From NCBI RefSeq assembly GCF_018687475.1, contig NZ_CP061292.1:1178001-1242000 (forward strand): a DNA stretch of 64,000 nt, read 5' to 3'. The position numbers and the translations under genes are program-made. This stretch comes from Polynucleobacter sp. MWH-UH24A. Its GTDB lineage: Bacteria > Pseudomonadota > Gammaproteobacteria > Burkholderiales > Burkholderiaceae. Numbering within the stretch: position 1 is the first letter of the stretch; every line of letters begins with the position of its first letter. Under the pieces are notes generated by a model that was not told the DNA's origin, did no database searches, and saw only the letters and a list, made by a program, of their open reading frames with translations. Positions 50,039 through 59,714 of this stretch are shown in pieces.

Positions 50039-51292
50039 TTATCGATCGATCTCACCAAACACAATATCTTGCGTACCAATGATGGTGACCGCATCGGCAA
50101 TCATATGCCCTCGTGACATCTCATCCATCGCGGCTAGATGCGCAAAGCCAGGTGCTCGGATCTTTAAACGATAGGGTTTGTTGGCACCATCTGAAATGGC
50201 GTAGATACCAAACTCGCCCTTGGGATGCTCAACCGCTGCATAGGCTTCACCCGCAGGTACATGAATGCCCTCTGTAAAGAGCTTGAAATGATGGATCAAC
50301 TCTTCCATATTGGTTTTCATATCAACGCGCTTTGGTGGGGCTACTTTGTGGTTATCACTCATCACTGGGCCTGGATTAGCACGTAACCACTTCACACACT
50401 GTTGAATAATGCGATTGGATTGGCGCATCTCTTCCATGCGCACTAGATAGCGGTCGTAGCTATCGCCATTGACTCCCACTGGAATATCAAAATCCAATTG
50501 GTCATAGACTTCATACGGTTGTTTCTTACGTAAGTCCCAAGCAAAACCAGAGCCGCGCAACATTGGTCCAGTAAAGCCCATCTGCAGTGCTCGCTCGGGT
50601 GAGACCACACCAATACCAACCAAACGTTGCTTCCAGATTCGGTTATCGGTCAATAAATTGTTGTACTCATCCACATTCGCAGGGAAGCGATTACTAAAGT
50701 CTTCAATGAAATCCAATAACGACCCGCTGCGCGTCTCATTTAGGCGCTTTACAGCCTGATCACTCCGAATCGCTGATTTAGCGTATTGCGGCATCTTCTC
50801 AGGCAAATCGCGATAGACGCCGCCGGGACGATAGTAGGCTGCATGCATACGCGCACCGGATACTGCCTCATACATATCAAAAATATCTTCGCGATCACGG
50901 AAGGCATATAAGAAGATTGCCATGGCACCAACGTCAAGACCATGGCAGCCAACCCAGAGTAAGTGATTGAGTAGACGGGTGAGCTCATCAAACATCACGC
51001 GGATGTACTGAGCGCGCACTGGTACATCAACATCAAGAAGTTTCTCAATGGCCATGACATAGGCATGCTCGTTGACCATCATCGATACGTAATCCAGACG
51101 ATCCATATACGGTACGCTCTGAATCCAAGTGCGGGTCTCGGCGAGTTTCTCGGTCGCACGATGCAATAAGCCAATATGCGGATCAGCGCGTTGGATCACC
51201 TCGCCATCAAGCTCCAGCACTAAACGTAATACACCGTGAGCCGCAGGATGCTGCGGACCAAAGTTCAGGGTGTAGTTCTTAATCTCAGCCAT
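50039..51292 (-). CDS. nuoD: NADH-quinone oxidoreductase subunit D
   Basis: Quinone-site subunit of the hydrogenase-like module. 417 residues. Seen: [19 protein letters not shown] at the N-terminus, [33 protein letters not shown] and the C-terminal [11 protein letters not shown] and DIVFGEIDR. It overlaps the nuoC stop by 8 bp. Confidence 0.97.
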   Translation of the reverse strand: MAEIKNYTLNFGPQHPAAHGVLRLVLELDGEVIQRADPHIGLLHRATEKLAETRTWIQSVPYMDRLDYVSMMVNEHAYVMAIEKLLDVDVPVRAQYIRVMFDELTRLLNHLLWVGCHGLDVGAMAIFLYAFRDREDIFDMYEAVSGARMHAAYYRPGGVYRDLPEKMPQYAKSAIRSDQAVKRLNETRSGSLLDFIEDFSNRFPANVDEYNNLLTDNRIWKQRLVGIGVVSPERALQMGFTGPMLRGSGFAWDLRKKQPYEVYDQLDFDIPVGVNGDSYDRYLVRMEEMRQSNRIIQQCVKWLRANPGPVMSDNHKVAPPKRVDMKTNMEELIHHFKLFTEGIHVPAGEAYAAVEHPKGEFGIYAISDGANKPYRLKIRAPGFAHLAAMDEMSRGHMIADAVTIIGTQDIVFGEIDR

Positions 51293-51890
51293 TTGCTAAG
51301 CCGCCGTATTGTTCTTCACGAATCACGCGTGGGGTTACTTCACGCGGATCAATCGTGACTGGCTGATACACCACCCGCTTTAACTCTGGGTCATAGCGCA
51401 TCTCAACATGACCCGAGATTGGGAAATCTTTACGGAATGGATGACCAATAAAGCCATAATCGGTCAGGATGCGGCGCAGGTCCTCATGACCATCAAACAA
51501 GATACCAAAGAGATCAAAAGCCTCGCGTTCAAACCAATTGGCCGAGTTCCAAATCGGAACCATCGATGCCACCAATGGGTAATCGTCGTCTGGAGCAAAT
51601 ACCCGAATCCGTAGACGCAAATTATGTTTAATCGACAGCAAGTGACTAACGACTGCAAAACGTGGTCCACTCCAAGTGCCATCGGCATAGTCTTTGTAAT
51701 CAACCCCGCATAGGTCAATGAGTTGCTCAAAGGCTAAACTCGGATCATCTCGCAAAAGTTTTGCTGACTCGGCATAGCTTGCGTGATGCAAAACAATCGT
51801 TAACTCACGATGATCGATTGTGGCACTCTGGATACGGTTTCCTAAAACACGATCGAGTTGCTGACGGAGTTGCAAAAGACGCTCGCTCAT
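51285..51890 (-). CDS. nuoC: NADH-quinone oxidoreductase subunit C
   Basis: Peripheral subunit of complex I, separate from NuoD here (the two are fused in E. coli). 201 residues from ATG 51890 with AAGGG 5 nt upstream. Seen: ERE(A)FDLFGI-like [17 protein letters not shown] and [19 protein letters not shown]. Starts 1 bp after the nuoB stop. Confidence 0.96.
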   Translation of the reverse strand: MSERLLQLRQQLDRVLGNRIQSATIDHRELTIVLHHASYAESAKLLRDDPSLAFEQLIDLCGVDYKDYADGTWSGPRFAVVSHLLSIKHNLRLRIRVFAPDDDYPLVASMVPIWNSANWFEREAFDLFGILFDGHEDLRRILTDYGFIGHPFRKDFPISGHVEMRYDPELKRVVYQPVTIDPREVTPRVIREEQYGGLANG

Positions 51891-51891
51891 C

Positions 51892-52374
51892 TCAACCCTT
51901 CCTTGCAATCGTACTCGTGCGGCCAATCTTAGCCTGCAGCTGAATAATGCCGTAGATCAGAGCTTCTGCGGTTGGCGGACAGCCAGGCACATAGACATCC
52001 ACTGGGACGATGCGATCGCAACCACGCACCACCGAGTAAGAGTAGTGATAGTAACCACCGCCATTAGCGCATGAACCCATCGATATCACCCAGCGCGGTT
52101 CTGGCATCTGGTCATAGACTTTGCGTAGGGCTGGAGCCATCTTGTTGCATAAAGTACCCGCCACAATCATCAGATCGGATTGACGTGGCGATGGACGAAA
52201 CACGACCCCGAATCGATCAAGGTCGTAGCGCGATGCGCCAGCATGCATCATCTCGACCGCGCAACAGGCTAAGCCAAAGGTCATCGGCCAAAGCGAACCG
52301 GTCCTGGTCCAATTAATTAACTGGTCAGCCGAGGTAGTAACAAAACCTTGTTTTAGAACACCTTCAAGTGCCAT
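51892..52374 (-). CDS. nuoB: NADH-quinone oxidoreductase subunit B (cluster N2)
   Basis: Carries cluster N2, the electron donor to quinone. 160 residues. Cys residues lie in [21 protein letters not shown] [21 protein letters not shown] and [11 protein letters not shown], the full set. Confidence 0.97.
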   Translation of the reverse strand: MALEGVLKQGFVTTSADQLINWTRTGSLWPMTFGLACCAVEMMHAGASRYDLDRFGVVFRPSPRQSDLMIVAGTLCNKMAPALRKVYDQMPEPRWVISMGSCANGGGYYHYSYSVVRGCDRIVPVDVYVPGCPPTAEALIYGIIQLQAKIGRTSTIARKG

Positions 52375-52380
52375 CGACGT

Positions 52381-52740
52381 TCACTCCCAATCCAGGGCGC
52401 CCTTTTTCCAGATATATGCAAAACCAACAATAAATTCGAGCAGGAAGATTGCCATGGCAATGTATCCCTCCCAACCAATATCCCTCAAGGCAATGCCCCA
52501 AGGAAATAAAAATGCAGTTTCTAAATCAAATAGGATAAAGAGGATGGCGATCAAGTAGTAACGCACATCGAATTTCATACGAGCGTCTTCAAAGGCTTCA
52601 AAGCCGCACTCGTAAGGAGAATCTTTTTCTGAATAGGATTTGGAGGGGGCTAAAACTTTACCCAACACAATAGGGGCAAGACCGACGCCGAGACCAACGA
52701 GAATAAACAACAGTACTGGGAAGTAATTTGAAAGGTTCAA
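52381..52740 (-). CDS. nuoA: NADH-quinone oxidoreductase subunit A
   Basis: First gene of the 14-gene complex I operon. 119 residues, three membrane helices; [25 protein letters not shown] is the family core, here noted by its ends and the YECG motif. The start is TTG 52740, since an in-frame TAG lies three codons upstream and the next usable codon would cut the first helix. AGGA lies about 9 nt before it. Confidence 0.95.
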   Translation of the reverse strand: MNLSNYFPVLLFILVGLGVGLAPIVLGKVLAPSKSYSEKDSPYECGFEAFEDARMKFDVRYYLIAILFILFDLETAFLFPWGIALRDIGWEGYIAMAIFLLEFIVGFAYIWKKGALDWE

Positions 52741-52852
52741 CTTCTTCTATCCTGTGTCAGATTTCCAAACGTTCGAATTATCAACGACTTTCATTTTGGG
52801 ACTCTTGATTTACAACAATAAGACAAGAATTCCCGACCAAACTAATCCACTT

Positions 52853-52937
52853 TGGTGCCGACGGCGAGACTCGAACTCGCACAGCCTAAGCCACTACCCC
52901 CTCAAGATAGCGTGTCTACCAATTTCACCACGTCGGC
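52853..52937 (-). tRNA. tRNA-Leu (anticodon GAG)
   Basis: 85 nt including an encoded CCA end. The acceptor stem GCCGACG pairs with CGTCGGC. The D arm (GTGGTGAAATTGGTAGAC), anticodon stem-loop CTATC-TTGAGGG-GGTAG, a long variable arm and TTCGAGTC T arm give the class II tRNA-Leu shape. It lies between secG and nuoA. Confidence 0.95.
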
Positions 52938-53001
52938 ATCTTGGAAAAGCCCTACAACAACCCTCAATTCTACCGCATTGCACCTTCCAAAAAGGTGCAA
53001 A

Positions 53002-53364
53002 TTAGCGAGGTACAACCGGTTTACTCGGTTCTGAACTTGCCCCATTTGCTGGCGTAGCACCACCTTGCTGGGAAGGGGCAACCGTCGGTAAGGTTGAATT
53101 AGACATAACCCCTGACTCAACAGGCTTTTTAGTGCCCAACCACGTAATCCCTAGGGTGCTCACGAAAAAGATCACCGCAAAAATAGCGGTAGTCCGCGAT
53201 AGGAAGTTTGAAGATCCAGTTGCTCCAAAGAGGCTTCCTGAGGAACCAGAGCCAAATGCGGCACCCATATCGGCGCCCTTACCTTGTTGAATCAAGACCA
53301 AGCCAATAATGGCTAATGCAGAAATTACTTGCAGGACCACGAATAAAGTTTTAAGCCATTCCAT
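53002..53364 (-). CDS. secG: Preprotein translocase subunit SecG
   Basis: Small partner of SecYE. 120 residues: two membrane helices (about 5-24 and 55-75) with the family LIQQGKGADMGAAFGSG and SLFGATGSSNFLSRTTA. A Pro/Ser/Ala-rich tail follows residue 90. GGAGAA lies 7 nt upstream of the ATG. It sits downstream of tpiA as in many bacteria. Confidence 0.96.
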   Translation of the reverse strand: MEWLKTLFVVLQVISALAIIGLVLIQQGKGADMGAAFGSGSSGSLFGATGSSNFLSRTTAIFAVIFFVSTLGITWLGTKKPVESGVMSNSTLPTVAPSQQGGATPANGASSEPSKPVVPR

Positions 53365-53400
53365 ATCTGTTCTCCATATCTCCGTTCATCATGCAATCCG

Positions 53401-54150
53401 TCAAGCCCGACAAATTGCTAAAAACTCCTTGGCATCTAACGATGCGCCGCCTACCAACGCCCCATCGATATCGGGCATCGCAAAAAGCTCCGTAGCGTTA
53501 TCGGCCCGGACACTGCCTCCGTAAACAATCCCAATATGAGACGCTACGTCATCATCAAACTCGGCTAACTGCAAACGAATCGCTCGGTGCATGTCTTGGG
53601 CCATTTGCGCACTCGCAACCTTACCGGTACCAATCGCCCAAATTGGTTCGTATGCAATCAAGCAATCCACCAAGCGGTCCTGCAAGGTGCTGACTTGACT
53701 AGCAACCTGTCGCCTAACCACCTCCACTGCGCGCCCTGAATTTCGTTCATCGGCGGTCTCACCAACGCAAATAATCGGGGTCAACTCATGGTCTAAAGCC
53801 TGCTCTGCTTTGAGGGCAATGCTCTCATTAGCCTCGCCGTATTGCATGCGACGCTCCGAGTGACCGACGATCACAAAGCGAACGCCCATCTCCTGCAACA
53901 TACTTGCACTCACCTCGCCCGTGTATGGCCCCGATGCATAAGCTGACACGTCCTGCGCCCCTAGCTGAAGCTGAGAACTTCCTAAATAATGACTGCATTC
54001 TTGCAAATACGGAAAAGGCACGCACACACCAAAACGCCGTCCAGCCGGCATACCCTGTTGCATTTCCTCAATAACCGTTTGCATCCAATCCCGATTACTG
54101 CGAACACTGCCATTCATCTTCCAATTACCGATGACCGTCAATGCGCGCAT
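53401..54150 (-). CDS. tpiA: Triosephosphate isomerase
   Basis: Interconverts dihydroxyacetone phosphate and glyceraldehyde-3-phosphate. 249 residues: NWKMNGS (Lys about 11), FVIVGHSERR (His about 97), the catalytic AYEPIWAIGTGK (Glu about 168) and YGGSVRADNA. AGAGG lies 7 nt before the ATG. Confidence 0.98.
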   Translation of the reverse strand: MRALTVIGNWKMNGSVRSNRDWMQTVIEEMQQGMPAGRRFGVCVPFPYLQECSHYLGSSQLQLGAQDVSAYASGPYTGEVSASMLQEMGVRFVIVGHSERRMQYGEANESIALKAEQALDHELTPIICVGETADERNSGRAVEVVRRQVASQVSTLQDRLVDCLIAYEPIWAIGTGKVASAQMAQDMHRAIRLQLAEFDDDVASHIGIVYGGSVRADNATELFAMPDIDGALVGGASLDAKEFLAICRA

Positions 54151-54160
54151 ACTAAACCTC

Positions 54161-55159
54161 TTACACCGTTAAAACAATTTTTCCAACATGCTCGCTCGAT
54201 TCCATCAGTCGATGTGCATCGGCAGCTTGCTCTAAGGAAAATGTTTTATAAATCACTGGTTTTAATTGGCCAGAATTTAGTAGAGGCCAAACCGATTGAT
54301 ACAACTCTTTCGCAATTTGATGCTTAAAGGCAACGGGTCTCGGACGCAAGGTGGATCCCGTAATTGATAAGCGGCGACGTAATATCTGTGCAGTATTCAC
54401 TTCGGCCTTTGAACCACCCATAATAGCGATTACCACAATGCGACCATCATCGGCCAAGCAATCAATCTCGCGCTGCAAATACGTGCCAGTAACCATGTCC
54501 AAAATCACATCGACACCCTTACCATTCGTGGCTTTCTTAACCTCCTCCACAAAATCTTGGGTTTTGTAGTTGATCGCTAGATCGGCACCTAATTGTGTAC
54601 ACGCTGCGCACTTTTCATCGCTTCCAGCAGTAACAAACACCCGGTGACCGAATGCTTTGCCAATGAGAATCGCGGTCACTCCAATGCCACTTGAGCCTCC
54701 TTGCACCAACAAGGTCTCACCTTTACTCAAATGGCCCCGTTGAAAGACGTTGCTCCACACAGTAAAGAAGGTTTCGGGTAAGGAAGCTGCCTCGATATCA
54801 GTAAAGCCTTTTGGATAGGGCAAGCATTGCGCAATTGGGGCGGTGCATAAATCGGCATACCCACCACCTTGCACCAGGGCACAAACTTTATCGCCCAGCT
54901 TTAAACCGAAGGTGTTATCGGGGTGAGCTAGGTCACCCCCAATAATCTCTCCAGCCACTTCAAGGCCAGGGATATCGGATGCGCCTGGAGGAACGGGGTA
55001 ATGGCCTTTTCGCTGCAAGACATCTGGACGATTAATACCAGCCGCCTTCACCCGAATTAAGACCTCACCGGAGCCCGAACCAGGCACAGATGGATCTGGA
55101 CGCTCAGCTTTGACCAACATTTCTGGAGCGCCATACTCCCGAATCTCCATCACACGCAT
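54161..55159 (-). CDS. qor: NAD(P)H quinone oxidoreductase (zinc-free MDR/PIG3 family)
   Basis: 332 residues of the medium-chain reductase fold without the structural zinc. Seen: INRPDVLQRKGHYPVPPG, SLPETFFTVWSNVFQRG, the nucleotide loop VQGGSSGIGVTAILIG and GSTLRPRPVAFK. The PIG3-type SLPETFFTVW favours quinone oxidoreductase. It lies between pnp and tpiA as in other Burkholderiales. Confidence 0.9.
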   Translation of the reverse strand: MRVMEIREYGAPEMLVKAERPDPSVPGSGSGEVLIRVKAAGINRPDVLQRKGHYPVPPGASDIPGLEVAGEIIGGDLAHPDNTFGLKLGDKVCALVQGGGYADLCTAPIAQCLPYPKGFTDIEAASLPETFFTVWSNVFQRGHLSKGETLLVQGGSSGIGVTAILIGKAFGHRVFVTAGSDEKCAACTQLGADLAINYKTQDFVEEVKKATNGKGVDVILDMVTGTYLQREIDCLADDGRIVVIAIMGGSKAEVNTAQILRRRLSITGSTLRPRPVAFKHQIAKELYQSVWPLLNSGQLKPVIYKTFSLEQAADAHRLMESSEHVGKIVLTV

Positions 55160-55173
55160 CGCAATACTCCCGC

Positions 55174-57315
55174 TTAAACAGTCTCGTTTGGACTATCGCT
55201 TGCCTGAGCATCTGCTGCACCAGACTCTTGGGACAACAGGGCTTTCATGGACAAACGTAAGCGGCCGCGCTCATCGGCTGCGAGTAATTTCACACGCACA
55301 ACCTGACCCTCTTGCAAGAAGTCTTTGACATCTTTCACGCGCTCAGTCGAGATCTCGGAGATATGTAAGAGTCCATCTTTGCCGGGCAGGATGTTCACAA
55401 GGGCTCCGAACTCAAGTAACTTCACTACAGGGCCCTCATAGACCTTCCCAACTTCGGCTTCAGCGGTAATGCCTTCAATCTTGGCTTTTGCTTGCGCCAT
55501 ACCTTCCGCGCTTGTCGAAGCAATGGTAACCGTACCATCATCTTTGATATCGATGCTGCAACCGGTCTCTTTAGTGAGCGCCTGAATCGTTGCACCGCCC
55601 TTACCAATGACTTCACGAATCTTGTCTGGATGAATCTTGAAAGTCACCATGCGTGGTGCGTGCTCAGAAAGTTCGGTGCGTACAGAGCTCATGGCTTCTT
55701 GCATCTTGCTCAGAATATGCAAGCGACCCTCTTGGGCCTGAGCCAAAGCAACCTGCATAATTTCTTTGGTAATTCCCTGAACTTTAATGTCCATCTGCAA
55801 AGCCGTAATCCCGTTGGCGGTACCGGCTACTTTGAAGTCCATATCACCCAGGTGATCTTCATCACCCAAGATATCGGTTAATACCGCAAAGCGATTGCCA
55901 TCCAAAATCAGGCCCATAGCCACTCCGGCCACATGCGCCTTCACCGGAACACCGGCATCCATCAGAGCCAAGCAACCACCGCATACCGAGGCCATTGATG
56001 ACGAACCATTGGATTCCGTAATCTCAGAAACCAAACGAATGCTGTAAGCAAACTCTTCCATACTTGGCAACACGGGTACTAAAGCACGCTTTGCTAAACG
56101 GCCGTGACCAATCTCGCGACGCTTAGGGGTACCAACACGACCTGTCTCACCAGTTGCAAATGGAGGCATGTTGTAGTGGAACATAAAGCGATCGCGGTAC
56201 TCACCTTCGAGCGCATCAATGATTTGTTCATCGCGCGCAGTTCCAAGGGTTGCAACGACTAAGGCTTGCGTCTCTCCGCGGGTAAATAGAGCAGAACCGT
56301 GGGTACGAGGCAATACGCCATTACGAATTTCAATGGGGCGTACGGTTCGGGTATCGCGACCATCAATACGTGGCTCGCCATTAAGAATTTGGCTACGCAC
56401 GATCTTTGCTTCAATCTCAAACAAGAGATTACCAACTTCGACTTCATTCACTTCGCCCTCAGCGGCTAACTGAGTCATGACATTGGCAACCACTTCTTTA
56501 ATCTTGGTGGAGCGGGCTTGCTTTTGACGAATTTGATACGCATCGCGCAATGGGCCTTCGGCCAAGCTTTGTAACTTCGCAATCAAGGCATCATTCTTTG
56601 CGGCAGGCTTCCAATCCCACTCGGGCTTGCCCGCATCGCGCACGAGTTCCTGGATTGCATTAATCGCAATTTGCGACTGTTCGTGACCATAAACTACAGC
56701 ACCCAACATCACGGACTCAGATAACTGCTGCGCTTCAGACTCCACCATTAATACTGCTGCCTGAGTACCCGCCACGATCAAATCGAGTTCACTCGTTGTT
56801 TGCTCGCTGCGATTCGGATTAAGCAAATACTGACCATCACGATAACCAACGCGCGCTGCGCCCATCGGACCATTAAATGGAATACCCGAAATCGCCAAGG
56901 CTGCAGACGATGCGATCAAAGCAGGAATATCGGCAGGCACATCAGGATTAATTGACATCACATGCACGACTACCTGAACTTCGTTATAGAACCCTTCAGG
57001 AAATAATGGGCGAATCGGACGATCAATTAAACGTGAGATTAAAGTCTCGCCTTCAGACGGACGTCCCTCACGACGAAAGAATCCACCAGGGATCTTGCCA
57101 GCTGAATAGGTCTTCTCAATATAGTCAACCGTTAAGGGGAAAAAGTCCTGACCCTCTTTGGCGGTTTTAGCACCGACTACCGTAGCAAGCACCACGGTGT
57201 CGTCCATATTAAGAAGTACCGCACCACTCGATTGGCGAGCAATCTCGCCGGTTTCCATCGTGACCGTGTGTTGGCCCCATTGAAACGTTTTTACAACTTT
57301 ATGAAACATTGACAT
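55174..57315 (-). CDS. pnp: Polynucleotide phosphorylase
   Basis: 3'-5' phosphorolytic RNase and degradosome component. 713 residues from ATG 57315, which has GGAG 8 nt upstream; further starts at 57366 lie in the untranslated leader. Two RNase PH domains ([25 protein letters not shown] region, then MPPFATGE and SSMASVCGG), a KH domain with [11 protein letters not shown] (about 565) and an S1 domain with [12 protein letters not shown]. The leader contains a long hairpin that may be an RNase III site. Confidence 0.97.
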   Translation of the reverse strand: MSMFHKVVKTFQWGQHTVTMETGEIARQSSGAVLLNMDDTVVLATVVGAKTAKEGQDFFPLTVDYIEKTYSAGKIPGGFFRREGRPSEGETLISRLIDRPIRPLFPEGFYNEVQVVVHVMSINPDVPADIPALIASSAALAISGIPFNGPMGAARVGYRDGQYLLNPNRSEQTTSELDLIVAGTQAAVLMVESEAQQLSESVMLGAVVYGHEQSQIAINAIQELVRDAGKPEWDWKPAAKNDALIAKLQSLAEGPLRDAYQIRQKQARSTKIKEVVANVMTQLAAEGEVNEVEVGNLLFEIEAKIVRSQILNGEPRIDGRDTRTVRPIEIRNGVLPRTHGSALFTRGETQALVVATLGTARDEQIIDALEGEYRDRFMFHYNMPPFATGETGRVGTPKRREIGHGRLAKRALVPVLPSMEEFAYSIRLVSEITESNGSSSMASVCGGCLALMDAGVPVKAHVAGVAMGLILDGNRFAVLTDILGDEDHLGDMDFKVAGTANGITALQMDIKVQGITKEIMQVALAQAQEGRLHILSKMQEAMSSVRTELSEHAPRMVTFKIHPDKIREVIGKGGATIQALTKETGCSIDIKDDGTVTIASTSAEGMAQAKAKIEGITAEAEVGKVYEGPVVKLLEFGALVNILPGKDGLLHISEISTERVKDVKDFLQEGQVVRVKLLAADERGRLRLSMKALLSQESGAADAQASDSPNETV

Positions 57316-57400
57316 CTTTTTTTCTCCAAACATACACACCGCGGATCCACAGCGCCGCGGTATCACTGGAGTGATTGATTGATGAACCCAATTGGGATGC

Positions 57401-57440
57401 CATTCCAGTGCACCTCTTTAAAAAGAAGTGCATTGGAATG
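57401..57440 (-). promoter_or_regulatory. Long hairpin between rpsO and pnp (RNase III-type site)
   Basis: CATTCCAGTGCACCTCTTT pairs with the arm 57422-57440 over 19 bp with two G-U wobbles and a 2-nt loop. It lies in the pnp leader, 86 nt before the pnp start. In E. coli RNase III cuts a hairpin at this place and PNPase then controls its own mRNA. The same use here is inferred from position and shape. Confidence 0.6.
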
Positions 57441-57476
57441 ACACGATCCCTAGAAGCCGGTCATCTTGAACCACTC

Positions 57477-57512
57477 AAAGTAGAGCCTTGCCCGTTTGGC
57501 AACACCCTACTT
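57477..57512 (-). terminator. Stem-loop downstream of rpsO (weak terminator or processing element)
   Basis: AAGTAG at the base and TTGCC/GGCAA inside form a broken stem of about 36 nt, 27 bp after the rpsO stop. No U tract follows, so read-through into pnp is likely. Confidence 0.35.
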
Positions 57513-57539
57513 CATTGCAATGCTGACAAAAACAAGAAA

Positions 57540-57809
57540 TTACTTACGTAAACCTAGTTTGTCGATCAGCGCGCGATAACGGTCCAGATCCTTGCTCTTG
57601 AGGTAATCCAAGAGACGGCGACGGCGCGAGACCATTTTCAGCAAGCCACGACGGCTGTGATGATCTTTTGCATTTGCCTTGAAATGGGGGGTAAGTTCAT
57701 TGATACGAGCAGTTAATAATGCCACCTGAACTTCGGGGCTACCCGTATCGTTTGCGCCACGCGCGTTTTGTTTGACGATTTCCGCCTTATTAATGTCTGC
57801 AACTGCCAT
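57540..57809 (-). CDS. rpsO: 30S ribosomal protein S15
   Basis: Binds 16S rRNA early in 30S assembly. 89 residues, the usual length, from ATG 57809 (GGAG 7 nt upstream; an ATG two codons earlier is too close). Seen: [18 protein letters not shown] and [21 protein letters not shown]. It precedes pnp as in E. coli. Confidence 0.98.
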   Translation of the reverse strand: MAVADINKAEIVKQNARGANDTGSPEVQVALLTARINELTPHFKANAKDHHSRRGLLKMVSRRRRLLDYLKSKDLDRYRALIDKLGLRK

Positions 57810-57867
57810 TTTCATACTCCATACGTGCGGTCACTCAAGCTTGCACCTGATATGCCGTGTTAATAAA

Positions 57868-57888
57868 AAGCTTTATAAATCAAAGCTT
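57868..57888 (-). other. AU-rich dyad in the rpsO leader / leuA downstream region
   Basis: AAGCTTT and AAAGCTT form a 7-bp dyad with a 7-nt loop, followed on the minus strand by TTTATT. It could be a weak terminator for leuA or part of the rpsO leader. A TAGAAT at about 57892 might be the rpsO -10 element. The 158-bp gap holds no ORF. Confidence 0.3.
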
Positions 57889-57973
57889 CAGCATTCTAAC
57901 AGACCGCCGTCTGCCAATGCATACCAAGCGGCCTACTAGTAAATAAGTTTATATAAATCAATAACTTATGATT

Positions 57974-59524
57974 TTAAGGTGCCATTTGGGCATTCAGTTT
58001 CATGGCGCTTGGATCGTGTAATTTATTCAATGCCGCCAAATAAGCCTTGGCAGAGGCAGCAATAATGTCTGGATCCATCCCCACGCCGTTCACAATCCGC
58101 CCTCCCTTAGAGAGACGAACCGTGACCTCCCCCTGCGACTCAGTGCCCGACGTGATGGCATTGACCGAGTAGAGCAATAACTCAGCACCACTTTGTACCT
58201 TACTCTCAATGGCGTGCAAAGTAGCATCAACCGGACCATTGCCTTGGGCTTCAGAGTGCACGTCGTGACCGCCCATCTTAAATACCACCTTCGCCATTGG
58301 CTTTTCACCGGTCTCGGAGTGCTGGTTCAATGAAATAAAGCTAAAGTGCTCACTTTGATCAGCCACCGAAGAATCCGACATCAAGGAAATAATGTCTTCA
58401 TCAAAAATCTCGGCTTTTTGATCGGCTAAAGCTTTAAAGCGAGCAAATGCATCATTGAGTTCACTCTCCGACTCCAATACCACACCTAACTCAGAAATAC
58501 GTTGTTTGAAGGCATTCCGACCGGATAACTTACCAAGCACGATGCGATTGGTCGCCCAGCCCACATCTTCAGCCCGCATAATCTCGTAAGTATCACGAGC
58601 CTTCAATACACCATCTTGATGGATACCCGATGCATGAGCAAAGGCATTTGCACCAACCACGGCTTTATTGGGCTGCACCACAAAGCCTGTGATTTGCGAA
58701 ACCAATTTAGAAGCCGGTACGATTTGTTTGGTATCGATCCCCACTTCCAACCTAAAGAAATCCTTGCGAGTACGAACTGCCATCACAATTTCTTCTAAGG
58801 AAGTATTACCTGCCCGCTCGCCCAGACCATTAATCGTGCACTCTACTTGGCGAGCACCGCCAATGTGAACGCCGGCTAATGAGTTGGCCACACCCATCCC
58901 TAAATCGTTATGGCAATGCACGGACCAAATCGCTTTATCCGAGTTCGGAATCCGAGTACGTAAAGTTTTAATGAACTCGCCATAGAGTTCGGGGACAGCA
59001 TATCCAACCGTATCAGGAACGTTTATCGTGGTTGCGCCTTCAGCAATAACAGCCTCTAAGACTCGGCACAAGAAGTCCATATCCGAACGGTAGCCATCCT
59101 CTGGAGAGAACTCAATATCCCCCGCCAAATTTCTGGCAAAGCGGATGGACTTTTTTGCTTGCTCATACACCTGCTCCGGGGTCATGCGCAATTTCTTTTC
59201 CATATGCAAAGCGCTAGTGGCCAAGAACACATGAATGCGTTTTGCGTTAGCTGCCTTTAGGGCATCAGAGGCCCGAGTAATATCGGTCTCATTGGCACGT
59301 GCGAGGGAGCATACGACTGAATCCTTCACCGCGGCAGCAACCGCAGAGATTGCTGCAAAGTCACCCTCTGAGCTAGCCGCAAAGCCGGCCTCGATCACAT
59401 CAACTCGTAAGCGTTCAAGTTGACGTGCAATCCGCACCTTCTCATCTCGAGTCATGGATGCACCAGGCGACTGCTCACCGTCACGCAAGGTGGTATCAAA
59501 AATAATTAATCGATCACTCATCAT
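57974..59524 (-). CDS. leuA: 2-Isopropylmalate synthase
   Basis: First committed step of leucine synthesis, joining acetyl-CoA and ketoisovalerate. 516 residues: [17 protein letters not shown] (about 8-24), [16 protein letters not shown] with the metal His pair, [14 protein letters not shown] and the C-terminal LeuA allosteric domain from about 390 (leucine feedback). AAGGA lies 6 nt before the ATG-ATG start. An attenuator controls read-through from pssA. Confidence 0.98.
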   Translation of the reverse strand: MMSDRLIIFDTTLRDGEQSPGASMTRDEKVRIARQLERLRVDVIEAGFAASSEGDFAAISAVAAAVKDSVVCSLARANETDITRASDALKAANAKRIHVFLATSALHMEKKLRMTPEQVYEQAKKSIRFARNLAGDIEFSPEDGYRSDMDFLCRVLEAVIAEGATTINVPDTVGYAVPELYGEFIKTLRTRIPNSDKAIWSVHCHNDLGMGVANSLAGVHIGGARQVECTINGLGERAGNTSLEEIVMAVRTRKDFFRLEVGIDTKQIVPASKLVSQITGFVVQPNKAVVGANAFAHASGIHQDGVLKARDTYEIMRAEDVGWATNRIVLGKLSGRNAFKQRISELGVVLESESELNDAFARFKALADQKAEIFDEDIISLMSDSSVADQSEHFSFISLNQHSETGEKPMAKVVFKMGGHDVHSEAQGNGPVDATLHAIESKVQSGAELLLYSVNAITSGTESQGEVTVRLSKGGRIVNGVGMDPDIIAASAKAYLAALNKLHDPSAMKLNAQMAP

Positions 59525-59560
59525 TGATTCCTTCTTTAATAATCCAATGCTCCGTTTTCT

Positions 59561-59590
59561 AAAACAAAAACCCCAGCAATTTAGCTGGGG
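59561..59590 (-). terminator. Leucine attenuator terminator upstream of leuA
   Basis: The 7-bp stem CCCCAGC/GCTGGGG with a 6-nt loop is followed on the minus strand by TTTTTGTTTT. It lies 35 bp past the leader stop and 36 bp before the leuA ATG. Its 5' arm can instead pair with GCUcGGGGC in the leader (59638-59646), an antiterminator. Confidence 0.88.
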
Positions 59591-59624
59591 CTGGTTTGCG
59601 AACTTAGTGCCTTACTTCATGTGT

Positions 59625-59714
59625 CTAAGCGCGACCCGCCCCGAGCCTAAGGCCCAGTGCTAGAAGAAGTAGAAGTGCGCTTAATTGGTTCATCATGGAA
59701 ATAATATACCGCAT
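59625..59714 (-). CDS. leuL: leuA leader peptide (leucine attenuator)
   Basis: 29 codons from ATG 59714, which directly follows the pssA stop (TAA-ATG), to TAG 59625. Codons 14-18 are five Leu in a row (CTT CTA CTT CTT CTA), with further Leu at 20, 22 and 24. There is no strong ribosome site, so translation probably restarts from pssA; ATG codons 7 and 8 are alternatives. The ORF overlaps the antiterminator arm. A ribosome stalled at the Leu run would leave that arm free; one reaching the stop would cover it and let the terminator form. Confidence 0.8.
   Translation of the reverse strand: MRYIISMMNQLSALLLLLALGLRLGAGRA
59638..59646 (-). promoter_or_regulatory. Antiterminator arm of the leuA attenuator
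   Basis: GCUcGGGGC in the leader can pair with GCCCCAGC, the 5' side of the terminator stem (59584-59591), as eight pairs with one bulged C. It lies 15 nt or more past the Leu codon run, which suits release by a stalled ribosome. Confidence 0.65.

Noticed and set aside
57336..57362. CCGCGG-containing dyad before pnp as a terminator
   Set aside because: A 7-bp stem exists but no U tract follows in either direction and it lies just before the pnp ribosome site; more likely part of the leader fold.
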